Positions 1 through 8,907 of a DNA stretch of 37,221 bases are shown here, one piece after another. The first letter of the stretch is position 1. Every line of letters begins with the position of its first letter. The notes beneath the pieces were generated by a model. That model was given only the letters and a program-made list of their open reading frames with translations, made no database searches and had not been told where the DNA came from. Both the position numbers and the translations under genes were made by a program. This stretch comes from Pseudomonadaceae bacterium (lineage in GTDB: Bacteria; Pseudomonadota; Gammaproteobacteria; Pseudomonadales; Pseudomonadaceae), in contig JAIETJ010000095.1 in assembly GCA_019745275.1 (NCBI GenBank), positions 1 to 37,221 on the forward strand, given 5' to 3'.

Positions 1-32
1 CAAGGAGTTTTACGAGAGGCCTACGCCGTAAG

Positions 33-90
33 AGGTGCGCATTCTAGACCTTTTGACTCGCGCGTCAAGGGTTAATTTAATCTATAGCGA
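33..90 (-). promoter_or_regulatory. Strong stable-RNA (rrn-like) promoter firing leftward out of the window
   Basis: Read on the minus strand there is a TTGACG -35 hexamer (63-68), a 16-bp spacer and a TAGAAT -10 hexamer (41-46), followed at once by a GC-rich discriminator (GCGC). Upstream of the -35 is an AT-rich tract (about 70-88) resembling an UP element. This architecture is typical of rRNA P1-type promoters under stringent control. Transcription would start near position 34 and leave the window, so the transcribed gene is not visible. I recall an rRNA operon near pssA in P. aeruginosa PAO1, which fits. A tRNA operon promoter is the main alternative. Confidence 0.55.
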
Positions 91-265
91 TACCACGCGC
101 ACCTCGCAGCAATGCCTAAGCAGCCGAACTACCGAAGCGAAGGCAATGAGCACAAGAAGAGAGGAAGATAATGGCAGTCATTTATCGCGCACCGAGGGCG
201 CTAACTGGCGCTTCACGACCGCCGATGCAGGCGCACGGCAATCGTGAAGATAAAGCGGAACTTAC

Positions 266-1105
266 TTATTCAGCTGAGCGAGTGCGACGCAGGCGCAACA
301 AATACTGTAACGGACCCGAAGTGGCGTACGCCAAGAAAGCCAGCAATAGAATTCGCGCTGGATCACTAAAGACCACGGCGAAACCCAGCACCACCGCCAG
401 AATCGCCACAAACGGCACCCGACCTTTTAAGTCGAGATCCTTAAAACTGTTGTATTTGAAGTTACTCACCATCAACAGGCCGGCAGCCGCCACCAACAAG
501 GCAAACAGCATCACCACCACGATCGGCAAATCCTGGCCAGCCACCCCACTCTTTTCACCCAACGTCCAAACAGCCCATACCGTACCGGCAACCACACCCG
601 CCGCCGCAGGGCTAGCCAGACCAATAAAGTAACGACTATCAACCTTACCAATCTGAGTATTGAAGCGCGCCAAGCGCAGCGCCGCACAAGCAACATAGAT
701 GAAGGAAACCGCCAGACCAACATTACCCAAGCCTGAAAGTGCCCACTCGTACGCCAACATAGCCGGCGCCACACCGAAGGCGACCATGTCGGACAGCGAA
801 TCGTACTCGGCACCAAAGGCACTCTGGGTATTGGTTAAGCGCGCAACCCGACCATCGAGGCTATCCAAAATCATCGCCACGAACACCGTGATAGCGGCGA
901 TTTCAAACTTGCCATTAACCGCGCTAATGATCGAGAAGAAACCAGCAAACAGGTTGGCCGTAGTAAACAGATTGGGCAGTAAATACACGCCGCGATGGCG
1001 AACCTTTCGACCTTCCGCGTCATGACCTTCCTCTACATGCTCGTCAACGGGCAACAGACTTTCGGCATCGACGGCTTTAGCAGCCTCTTCGGGACGTTCG
1101 TTCAT
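266..1105 (-). CDS. pssA: CDP-diacylglycerol--serine O-phosphatidyltransferase (membrane type)
   Basis: This 279-residue inner-membrane enzyme makes phosphatidylserine from CDP-diacylglycerol and L-serine, the committed step to phosphatidylethanolamine. The CDP-alcohol phosphotransferase signature is intact: D-G-x2-A-R-x8-G-x3-D-x3-D appears as DSLDGRVAR followed by FGAEYDSLSD. Several hydrophobic segments surround it and the N-terminal 35 residues are acidic and soluble. The start is the ATG at 1105, because AAGG lies 9 bases upstream. An upstream extension to 1180 in the same frame has no such site and runs through the probable promoter, where a TATAAA sits at 1186-1191. It lies downstream of ilvC on the same strand but is separated from it by a terminator, so it is probably its own transcription unit. 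Confidence 0.93.
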   Translation of the reverse strand: MNERPEEAAKAVDAESLLPVDEHVEEGHDAEGRKVRHRGVYLLPNLFTTANLFAGFFSIISAVNGKFEIAAITVFVAMILDSLDGRVARLTNTQSAFGAEYDSLSDMVAFGVAPAMLAYEWALSGLGNVGLAVSFIYVACAALRLARFNTQIGKVDSRYFIGLASPAAAGVVAGTVWAVWTLGEKSGVAGQDLPIVVVMLFALLVAAAGLLMVSNFKYNSFKDLDLKGRVPFVAILAVVLGFAVVFSDPARILLLAFLAYATSGPLQYLLRLRRTRSAE

Positions 1106-1212
1106 GAACAACACCTTGCTACGAATTGGGAGATATTGGACTGAAGCGCGAGCATTGGGTTCCACCACACATCCAGCCATTGGGCTTTATACCAGAAGCC
1201 CGGCGTAGAAAT

Positions 1213-1241
1213 AAAAAAACGCGGCAGTCGCCGCGTTTTTC
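1213..1241 (-). terminator. Rho-independent terminator after ilvC
   Basis: On the minus strand a short GC stem (ACGCGG pairing with CCGCGT around a six-base loop) is followed by a run of seven T. It lies 17 bases past the ilvC stop codon and would end the ilvI-ilvN-ilvC transcript before pssA. The plus strand also has five T after the stem, so it may work in both directions. Confidence 0.8.
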
Positions 1242-1257
1242 TTACATCACCAAGAAC

Positions 1258-2283
<1,026 letters not shown>

Positions 2284-2318
2284 CTATTTAACTGGCCACT
2301 AGGCCGTTCGCCAAAAAT

Positions 2319-2810
2319 TTAGATGCTAAGTATTTTGTCGCCACGGGCAATGCCGGTGACACCACTGCGTACGGTTTCAAGGATGGCTGCAGTGCCGATC
2401 GCCTGAATAAAACTGTCCAGCTTCTCGCTCGCACCCGCCAACTGGATGGTGTAAACGCTGCTTGTCACATCCACAATCTGACCACGGAAAATATCCGTGG
2501 TGCGCTTGATTTCTGCGCGCTGCGCACCTGTCGCCTTGACCTTAACCAGCATCAGTTCGCGCTCGATATGAGCACTCTCAGACAAGTTAACCAGTTTAAC
2601 CACTTCAATCAGCTTGTTGAGATTCTTGGTGATCTGCTCAATCACTTCGTCCTGACCAACAGTGGTCAAGGTCAGCCGCGACAGGCTTGGATCTTCGGTC
2701 GGCGCAACCGTGAGACTTTCGATGTTGTAGTTGCGCTGCGAAAACAGACCGACAACACGCGACAGTGCGCCTGGTTCGTTTTCCAGCAGCAAAGAAATGA
2801 TGTGTCGCAT
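2319..2810 (-). CDS. ilvN: Acetolactate synthase small (regulatory) subunit
   Basis: This 163-residue protein is the regulatory subunit of acetohydroxyacid synthase; the E. coli isozyme III name is IlvH. The N-terminal ACT domain (residues about 2-75, beginning HIISLLLENEPGALSRVVGLF) binds valine for feedback inhibition and activates the large subunit. The C-terminal half is the usual ACT-like second domain. Its start lies 3 bases after the ilvI stop codon, so the two subunits are translationally coupled and made in parallel. Length and sequence are ordinary for Pseudomonas. Confidence 0.95.
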   Translation of the reverse strand: MRHIISLLLENEPGALSRVVGLFSQRNYNIESLTVAPTEDPSLSRLTLTTVGQDEVIEQITKNLNKLIEVVKLVNLSESAHIERELMLVKVKATGAQRAEIKRTTDIFRGQIVDVTSSVYTIQLAGASEKLDSFIQAIGTAAILETVRSGVTGIARGDKILSI

Positions 2811-2813
2811 GAT

Positions 2814-4538
2814 TTAAGTCCGCTCCGTCTTGCTCAGCCACATATCGCGCATGGCACCGTCTTTGATTTGCATTGGATAGACGTGCTCGCTGGTATCAAC
2901 CTGAATATCCAAGAACACCAAGCGATCTTTCATCGCAAAGGCCTTTTCCATCATTGGCTTGAGATCTTTCAAGTCCGTGATACGCATACCAACATGACCA
3001 TAGGCCTCAGCCAACTTAACGAAGTCAGGCAACGACTCCATGTACGAGTGCGAGTGACGGCCGCTGTACATCATGTCCTGCCACTGACGCACCATACCCA
3101 GCACGCCATTGTTCAGGTTAATGATTTTAACCGGCAAGCCGTACTGCATGCAGGTCGACAGCTCCTGAATGTTCATCTGGATGCTGCCTTCCCCCGTAAC
3201 GCACGCTACTTCGTCTTGCGGGAAGTTCATCTTCACGCCCATCGCGGCCGGAAAACCGAAACCCATAGTGCCCAGCCCGCCGGAGTTGATCCACCGATTA
3301 GGCTTATTGAAGCGGTAGTACTGCGCGGCAAACATCTGATGCTGACCGACGTCGGAGGTGACAAAGGCATCGCCATTAGTCACTTCACTCAGCGTTTCGA
3401 TGACCCGCTGCGGCTTGATGGTTGTGCCGTCGCCCTCGTTGTACGGGAACATACGGCCACTGCCGCGCCACTCATCAACCTGCTTCCACCAACTGGCCAC
3501 GGTCTCTTGGTTCGGGGTTTCACCGATGTCTTTAAGAATCGCCACCATCTCAGTCAACACACTGTCGACCGGACCCACGATCGGGATATCCGCCTTAACG
3601 GTCTTGGAGATAGACGCCGGATCGATATCGATGTGGATAATTTTGGCGTTCGGGCAGAACTTCGCCGCGCCATTAATCACTCGATCATCGAACCGCGCGC
3701 CGACCGCCAAAATTACGTCCGCATGGTGCATGGCCAAGTTGGCGGTGTAACTGCCGTGCATACCGAGCATGCCAAGGAACTGGCGGTCGTTACCCGGAAA
3801 GCCACCCAAACCCATCAAGGTATTGGTAACCGGCACGTTAAGCATTCTCGCCAATTCAGTCAGCGGTGCTGCAGCACCGCCCATGATCACACCGCCACCG
3901 GAATAAATGATCGGGCGCTTAGCGGCCAGCAACATCTCGGCAGCTTTACGGATTTGTCCTGAGTGACCACGCAACGCCGGGCTGTAAGAGCGCAGCTTGG
4001 CTTTCTTCGGATAGACGTATTCGAACTTCTGGGTCGGATCAGTCATATCCTTAGGGATATCGACCACCACCGGACCAGGGCGACCGGACTGCGCCAGATA
4101 GAAGGCCTTCTTCAAGACCTCTGGGATTTCCGCCGCATTCTTAATCATAAAGCTGTGCTTCACGATTGGCCGCGAGATACCGATCATGTCGGTTTCTTGG
4201 AAGGCATCAGTGCCGACCATGGTGCTTGGCACCTGACCCGACAGCACCACCATTGGAATCGAGTCCATATAGGCGGTGGCAATCCCGGTAATGGCATTGG
4301 TAGCGCCTGGACCGGAAGTAACCAAGACCACGCCAGCCTTACCCGTAGCGCGGGCATAGCCGTCAGCCATATGGGTGGCTGCCTGCTCATGGCGTACCAA
4401 GATGTGCTCGACTTCAGGCTCTTTGAACAGGGCGTCGTACACATGCAACAGGGCACCACCCGGGTACCCGTAAATATACTTAACGCCTTCGTCACGCAAA
4501 AAGCGCACGATCATTTCAGCGCCAGATAAAAGCTCCAC
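2814..4538 (-). CDS. ilvI: Acetolactate synthase large (catalytic) subunit
   Basis: This 574-residue ThDP- and FAD-dependent enzyme condenses pyruvate with pyruvate or 2-ketobutyrate, the first committed step to branched-chain amino acids. It has the expected order: N-terminal ThDP pyrimidine domain ([14 protein letters not shown], catalytic Glu in [12 protein letters not shown]), central FAD/ADP domain, and C-terminal ThDP pyrophosphate domain. The GDG motif reads GEGS, a Glu for Asp swap. The start chosen is the GTG at 4538: GAGGTGA lies just upstream and the protein then begins VELLSGAEM, as I recall for Pseudomonas homologues (usually MELLSGAEM). A longer frame to 4613 has no comparable ribosome binding site. 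First gene of ilvI-ilvN-ilvC. Confidence 0.96.
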   Translation of the reverse strand: MELLSGAEMIVRFLRDEGVKYIYGYPGGALLHVYDALFKEPEVEHILVRHEQAATHMADGYARATGKAGVVLVTSGPGATNAITGIATAYMDSIPMVVLSGQVPSTMVGTDAFQETDMIGISRPIVKHSFMIKNAAEIPEVLKKAFYLAQSGRPGPVVVDIPKDMTDPTQKFEYVYPKKAKLRSYSPALRGHSGQIRKAAEMLLAAKRPIIYSGGGVIMGGAAAPLTELARMLNVPVTNTLMGLGGFPGNDRQFLGMLGMHGSYTANLAMHHADVILAVGARFDDRVINGAAKFCPNAKIIHIDIDPASISKTVKADIPIVGPVDSVLTEMVAILKDIGETPNQETVASWWKQVDEWRGSGRMFPYNEGDGTTIKPQRVIETLSEVTNGDAFVTSDVGQHQMFAAQYYRFNKPNRWINSGGLGTMGFGFPAAMGVKMNFPQDEVACVTGEGSIQMNIQELSTCMQYGLPVKIINLNNGVLGMVRQWQDMMYSGRHSHSYMESLPDFVKLAEAYGHVGMRITDLKDLKPMMEKAFAMKDRLVFLDIQVDTSEHVYPMQIKDGAMRDMWLSKTERT

Positions 4539-4942
4539 GATAATCACCTCTAAAACGCCAGAATTGCGCCCACAACGGGGCGGTCCGAATAGGTTTGTTG
4601 CCAAGCAGAGCATGAGCGACGGTGGTCGCCGACTACGTCAGCTACTGACTGAGCAAGCATTGGGAGCACTCCTGAGTGTTGCGGAGCACGTCCCACCCAG
4701 CGCGAGGTAACGCGTTGCGGGGAGTAACAGGTCGGCGCGGGTGTGCGCCTCATGGTCTGCTAAAGAGGCTTGCGATGAGCAAGCCAGCTGAGCGAACTGT
4801 CAATTCTTCGCAATCGCGCCCGGCAAGTCAAGTAAAGGCCTGCAGTTTATGCACTTATCGAGCTGTGACGCGGTGCAGGATGACGAATCGTCAAATTTGG
4901 TTATAGTAGAGGCAAGTATTGCCGCGAACTAAAGGAAAACGC
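4539..4942. other. Divergent intergenic region between ilvI and the DUF4124 gene
   Basis: This stretch of about 400 bases separates two divergent genes. On the minus strand a candidate ilv promoter has TTGACT (4826-4831), a 17-bp spacer and AAGAAT (4803-4808), leaving an untranslated leader of roughly 260 bases before the ilvI GTG. I see no leader peptide with a run of Ile/Leu/Val codons and no classical attenuator ending in a T-run. On the plus strand TATAGT (4902-4907) is a candidate -10 for the DUF4124 gene, without a good -35. The reading frames within it have no family resemblance. Confidence 0.45.
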
Positions 4943-5383
4943 ATGCGCAGCATGATGATTTTGGGCAGTCTACTGCTCACACTAAGCGCCACCAGCATGG
5001 CCAGCCAAGTCTACAAGTGGGTCGATGACAAGGGCGTTACGCACTTTGGCGCCAACCCGCCACAAGGCCAGGCGGCCACTAGCGTCAACACGATCATTGC
5101 TCAACCGAAAGCGCCGGCAGCAGCCAACAAGCTAACTGCACCGGCAGTCGATAGCAGCAACGCTGAACAGCAGGCGATCGACGCCAAAGTTAAACAGCAG
5201 GTCGCAAAGGACGCAGCCGAGCGCAAAGCCTATTGCGAATCTGTCCGCACTAACCTTGCCCAACTGCAAAACAATCCACGTTTGCGCTCTGAAGTTAACG
5301 GCGAACAAGTGCGCTTAGGTGAAGATGAACGCCAGGCAAAAATTGCCGAAACGCAGAAAGCCATCAAAGACAACTGCAACTAA
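4943..5383 (+). CDS. DUF4124 domain-containing envelope protein
   Basis: A 146-residue protein of unknown function. A signal peptide (residues 1 to about 17, cut after SMA before SQVYKWVDDKG) precedes a DUF4124 domain, recognisable from the VYKWVDDKGVTHFG stretch. After that comes an Ala/Gln/Lys-rich, probably helical tail with two Cys (CESVR and DNC near the end), which could form a disulfide. It is therefore expected in the periplasm. The start at 4943 is set by AAAGGA 8 bases upstream; an in-frame ATG at 4919 has no such site. It converges with the YqcC-family gene and shares a hairpin with it. Many Pseudomonas genomes have several DUF4124 proteins; none of its partners is evident here. 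Confidence 0.85.
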   Translation: MRSMMILGSLLLTLSATSMASQVYKWVDDKGVTHFGANPPQGQAATSVNTIIAQPKAPAAANKLTAPAVDSSNAEQQAIDAKVKQQVAKDAAERKAYCESVRTNLAQLQNNPRLRSEVNGEQVRLGEDERQAKIAETQKAIKDNCN

Positions 5384-5391
5384 GCACACTA

Positions 5392-5420
5392 TGCAGGCGT
5401 GAGCTTAAACCACGCCTGCA
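5392..5420. terminator. Shared hairpin between two convergent genes
   Basis: A perfect 10-bp inverted repeat (TGCAGGCGTG at 5392-5401 and CACGCCTGCA at 5411-5420) has a 9-base loop. It lies right after the DUF4124 stop and overlaps the 3' end of the opposing YqcC-family gene. It has no T-run on either side, so it may be a weak bidirectional terminator or an RNA 3'-end stabiliser. Confidence 0.55.
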
Positions 5421-5731
5421 ATTAGCCGATCAAACTCACCCAGCCGCGCCAACAAACTGCGCGCCTGACTCGCGCGATCTACCAGCACCATCTCGGCCAT
5501 TGGCTGAATCCCGCAGGTGCTCGGCAACGCCCCACCACTCGCCAGTAGTTGCTGCATACGCGGCAAAAACAGCCACTGCAGCCACTGTTCAAACGCCATG
5601 CTATCAACGGCGAATGGCTGCTCGCTGGCCAGCGCTTGCGCGCTAGGCGGCGTATCTGCCCACCAACCTAACAGACGCAATTCTGCTTCGATCAATATCA
5701 ACTGCTCCGCCAACATCACGCGCCGCGTCAT
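5405..5731 (-). CDS. YqcC family protein (DUF446)
   Basis: A 108-residue soluble, helix-rich protein of unknown function matching the YqcC/DUF446 family: an N-terminal helix (LAEQLILIEAELRLLGWW) and the FAVDSMAFEQWLQWLFLPRM segment typical of the family. The ATG at 5731 overlaps the stop of the preceding TPR lipoprotein gene in a TGATG arrangement, so it is translationally coupled and in the same operon. A TTG three bases upstream is an unlikely start. In E. coli yqcC lies beside truC, a pairing not seen here, so the context gives no functional lead. Confidence 0.8.
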   Translation of the reverse strand: MTRRVMLAEQLILIEAELRLLGWWADTPPSAQALASEQPFAVDSMAFEQWLQWLFLPRMQQLLASGGALPSTCGIQPMAEMVLVDRASQARSLLARLGEFDRLIAGVV

Positions 5732-6438
5732 CAAAGGTTAACCTGCGCATGCTGACGCGCTTCGGCGGCACCAGCAGGATCACCCTGACGTTCGCGCGCC
5801 TGAGCAATAAGCGCCCACAAACTGGCCTGCAAAGAAGCACGCCCATTGGCATAACTTAAGCCGCGACGGGCTAATTGCTCAGCTTGCGCCGCATTCCCTT
5901 GCGCCAAGCTCACCTCGGCCAAGCGATAGAGCACTTGCGGTTCACGCGGAGCGATGCGCTGGGCCCGCTCCAAACTTGATGATGCACCGTTAAGGTCACC
6001 GCTACTTTGCTGCTGCTGCGCGGTGGTCAGCAAAGCCAATACCGGACCATCCAACTGCTCATCGCCCGCCAAGCCTGCGCTGCTAGGAATGCCGCTGGGC
6101 GCCGCTGGACTCACCACTCGAAAACCACCCGAAGACTGCACAGCCGGAATGCTTGGTGCGCCGCCAGTTACACTGCCGACAATAGGCGCGGAGTTCGCCG
6201 GAAAACTCTGAATGGGCGCTGCACTAGCACCACCCGGCACCATCACCACCACACCAGAATCTTGCGGCACAGCTCGAGGCGCGTTACTAAGCGGACGAAC
6301 GCTACCGCGAGCTGCGACTTTCTCGCTATCGGACACCGGCACACCCGCATCGACCACCGGAATAGAACCGCGCGGCACCGACGCGCAACCACTTAGCAGC
6401 GCCGTCGCAGCCAAAGCCGTAATTAACCATTTGCTCAC
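5731..6438 (-). CDS. TPR-containing lipoprotein of unknown function
   Basis: A 235-residue predicted outer- or inner-membrane lipoprotein. Residues 1-17 form a lipoprotein signal ending in LLSGC. A Pro/Gly/Ser/Val-rich low-complexity linker follows (about 20-125), and then a tetratricopeptide-like helical region (about 135-235: LNGASSSLERAQRIAPREP, YRLAEVSLAQGNAAQAEQLA and a third repeat). The start is the GTG at 6438, with AGAGG 8 bases upstream, giving VSKWLITALAATALLSGC; the ATG at 6462 would add residues in front of the signal and has no site. It begins 28 bases after mrcB on the same strand and overlaps the YqcC gene. The pairing with mrcB suggests a peptidoglycan-linked role, as LpoB helps PBP1b in E. 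coli, but it is not a clear LpoB homologue. Confidence 0.83.
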   Translation of the reverse strand: MSKWLITALAATALLSGCASVPRGSIPVVDAGVPVSDSEKVAARGSVRPLSNAPRAVPQDSGVVVMVPGGASAAPIQSFPANSAPIVGSVTGGAPSIPAVQSSGGFRVVSPAAPSGIPSSAGLAGDEQLDGPVLALLTTAQQQQSSGDLNGASSSLERAQRIAPREPQVLYRLAEVSLAQGNAAQAEQLARRGLSYANGRASLQASLWALIAQARERQGDPAGAAEARQHAQVNL

Positions 6439-6466
6439 GTAAAAACCTCTTCTGTCATGCACCGAG

Positions 6467-8791
6467 CTAGTTCAACCAGCCCTTAACCCAATCCAACACC
6501 TCACCTGCGGGCGCTTGAATACCACAAGCGTTGCCGGGAGCCGGTTCACTGCCTCGAATATACGGCATCTGTTGCGCCCCCGAACAACTCGGATCAGAGC
6601 CCTGCCCTGTACGCGGATCAATCCACGCCTGCACAACGTTATCGGGCAGCGGCATATCCAACGGTAAAGGGTCGGCTTTACGCATAAAACCGGTCCACAC
6701 CTGCAGTGCGCCGGTGGCGCCGGTCAGGGGTGTTTTGCCGTTGTCATCACGACCCAACCAGACTACCGCCAGCAAATCTTGGCTAAAGCCGGCAAACCAA
6801 CTGTCACGCGAGTCGTTACTGGTGCCAGTCTTGCCGGCCAGAGTCAGTGACGCCGGCAATTGGCTATATACCGAACGCCCGGTACCTTCGCGCATAACCC
6901 GCTGCATGGCGTTTTGCACCAGGTAAATAGCCCCCGGATCGAAACGCTGCTGGATCTGGAATGGGTAGCGTTTGAGCGGCTCACCTTCGGCCGTCAACAC
7001 GCTGCGGATACCGCGCAACGGGGTATTAAAGCCACCGTTAGCCAAGGTCTGATACATCCCCGCCACTTCCATTGGGCTAAGCGAACCGGCGCCCAGCAGC
7101 ATCGATGGATACGACGGAAACTCGCGGCTAACACCGAGCCGCTCAAGCGTTTTCAAAACCGTCGGCACGCCCAAGGCAAGCCCCAGTTTGGCGGTAGATA
7201 AGTTGTAGGAATTCGCCAGTGCTTGGTAGAGGAAGACATTGCCATGGGCTTTGCGGTCATAGTTCTGCGGCTTCCAAACCTGACCATCCTGACCCTTGAC
7301 CGAAAACGCTTCATCACTCAACCAACTGGTCAGGGTGTATTGGCTCGGACGCTCCAGCGCCGTCAGATACACCGCCGGTTTAATCAGCGAACCAATCGGC
7401 CGCACGGCATCCAGCACTCGGTTAAAACCGGCAAAACGCGGCTGACGACTACCGATCAGCGCCTGCACCTCGCCGGTTTCCGGACTGGTAACCAGCATCG
7501 CCGCCTCGACCTCATCCAGCGCCTTGCCCTTACCAGCAGTCAAACGCTTAAGGGTTTCGGCCAGTGCAGCTTCGGCCTTCAACTGCAAAATCGGATCGAA
7601 ACTGGTGAAAATCCGCAGCCCCTCCTCGGTCAAGTCCTCGTCGCGATAGTCCTGGCGTAGTTGCCGCTTAACCAAATCCAAAAAGCCCGGATAGGAACTG
7701 TCAGCCAAGCTACCGCGCTGAGTGACCCCGAGCGGTTGCTGCTTTGCTGCGGCCGCTTGCTCGGGGGTAACTATGCCCTGCTCGGCCAGCACATCGAGAA
7801 CCAAATTACGCCGTTCTAAGGCGCGCTCTGGGTAGCGCCGTGGGTTGTAGTACGACGGCCCTTTAACGATGCCAACCAGCAAAGCTACTTGATGCAACTT
7901 GAGTTCGGACATCGGCTGACTGAACATAAATTGGCTGGCCAAACCAAAGCCATGCACCGCCCGCTGACCATCTTGGCCAAGGAACACTTCATTTAGGTAG
8001 GCTTCAAGAATTTCGTTTTTGCTGTAATGCAATTCCAGCAACAAGGCCATCATCGCCTCATTGAGTTTGCGGCTGAGACTGCGCTCATTGGTTAAGAAAA
8101 AGTTCTTCACCAACTGTTGCGTCAGGGTACTGCCGCCCTGACGCAACTGCCCGGCACTGGCATTGACCCAAACCGCCCGGGCAATCGACTTCGGCGATAC
8201 GCCGTGGTGATTAAAAAACTCGCGATCTTCGATCGCCACCAAGGTTTGCAGCAGATACGGCGGCGCCTGGTCGAGCTTGATCAGGATTCGATCTTCATGG
8301 TGTGCCGGGTACAAGCCGCCGACCAACAAAGGCTCGAGGCGAGCCACGGCCAAATTGGCCCCTCCAGCCTGAGTTAAGCCGGCAACGTAAGCCCCAGAAA
8401 AATGCACCCGCAGCGGTCGCGCAGGCTCTGCGCCCTCATAAAATTGAAAGCCGCGCGTATGCAAACTCACATCATTACCAACGACTACCGCCGCCCCCGG
8501 CCCTGCCAATGAAGTTTCGCGGCGATAACCAAGCGCATCAAGCTCGGTCAAAAAATCGGCCTTAGCCAGTTTTTGCCCAACAAACAGCTCCAGCGGACGC
8601 GCGTAAACCTTGGCTGGCACTGTCCAGCGCTTACCGGAAAACTTCTCCTGAACCAGCGCATCGAGGTAGATGGCAAAGCCTGCGAGCACCACCAACCCCA
8701 CCAAGCCGAGCTTAAGCGCCCAACCTAAGAGGGGGCGTAAGCCGTTAGAGCGGCGTTTAGGACGAGCACGAGAAGAGCGGGAACGAGTCAT
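6467..8791 (-). CDS. mrcB: Penicillin-binding protein 1B (bifunctional peptidoglycan synthase)
   Basis: A 774-residue class A PBP that polymerises lipid II and cross-links peptidoglycan at the inner membrane. Order: short basic cytoplasmic tail, one membrane helix (about 25-45), a UB2H-like domain (about 60-150), glycosyltransferase domain with catalytic Glu188 in IEDREFF and GGSTLTQQLVKN at 219-230, and transpeptidase domain with S468xxK (GSLIK), SYN at 528-530 and KTGTS at 654-658. All catalytic motifs are intact. The start codon at 8791 has no ribosome binding site and sits directly after a hairpin that contains TATAAT (see findings). It leads the mrcB-lipoprotein-yqcC group. Confidence 0.96.
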   Translation of the reverse strand: MTRSRSSRARPKRRSNGLRPLLGWALKLGLVGLVVLAGFAIYLDALVQEKFSGKRWTVPAKVYARPLELFVGQKLAKADFLTELDALGYRRETSLAGPGAAVVVGNDVSLHTRGFQFYEGAEPARPLRVHFSGAYVAGLTQAGGANLAVARLEPLLVGGLYPAHHEDRILIKLDQAPPYLLQTLVAIEDREFFNHHGVSPKSIARAVWVNASAGQLRQGGSTLTQQLVKNFFLTNERSLSRKLNEAMMALLLELHYSKNEILEAYLNEVFLGQDGQRAVHGFGLASQFMFSQPMSELKLHQVALLVGIVKGPSYYNPRRYPERALERRNLVLDVLAEQGIVTPEQAAAAKQQPLGVTQRGSLADSSYPGFLDLVKRQLRQDYRDEDLTEEGLRIFTSFDPILQLKAEAALAETLKRLTAGKGKALDEVEAAMLVTSPETGEVQALIGSRQPRFAGFNRVLDAVRPIGSLIKPAVYLTALERPSQYTLTSWLSDEAFSVKGQDGQVWKPQNYDRKAHGNVFLYQALANSYNLSTAKLGLALGVPTVLKTLERLGVSREFPSYPSMLLGAGSLSPMEVAGMYQTLANGGFNTPLRGIRSVLTAEGEPLKRYPFQIQQRFDPGAIYLVQNAMQRVMREGTGRSVYSQLPASLTLAGKTGTSNDSRDSWFAGFSQDLLAVVWLGRDDNGKTPLTGATGALQVWTGFMRKADPLPLDMPLPDNVVQAWIDPRTGQGSDPSCSGAQQMPYIRGSEPAPGNACGIQAPAGEVLDWVKGWLN

Positions 8792-8792
8792 A

Positions 8793-8820
8793 GGCCGGCA
8801 TTATACGCACAATGCCGGCC
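8793..8820. repeat. Perfect 10-bp inverted repeat next to the mrcB start codon
   Basis: GGCCGGCATT (8793-8802) and AATGCCGGCC (8811-8820) flank an 8-base loop, one base before the mrcB ATG. On the minus strand the left arm and loop contain TATAAT (8800-8805), a perfect -10 hexamer whose start site would fall at about 8793, i.e. at the start codon. It could be a promoter/operator or an mRNA hairpin if transcription starts farther upstream. Confidence 0.6.
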
Positions 8821-8907
8821 ACTCCCGAGTGCCACAACGGCGGTTTGCACAGCCGCGCACAGAGGCCATAATGACCGCCTTAAATTTGCCAACCGCAAGG
8901 ATTGACC

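Noticed and set aside
171..632. 153-codon frame at the left edge
   Set aside because: Overlaps pssA in antisense, no family features; the true content of 1-265 is promoter sequence and spacer.
2568..3962. 464-codon plus-strand frame opposite ilvN and ilvI
   Set aside because: It lies wholly antisense to two certain genes, has no ribosome binding site or family motif, and shows the His/Arg-rich make-up of a reversed coding strand.
4550..4753. ilv leader peptide candidate
   Set aside because: Residues are not enriched in Ile, Leu or Val runs and no attenuator hairpin pairs with it.
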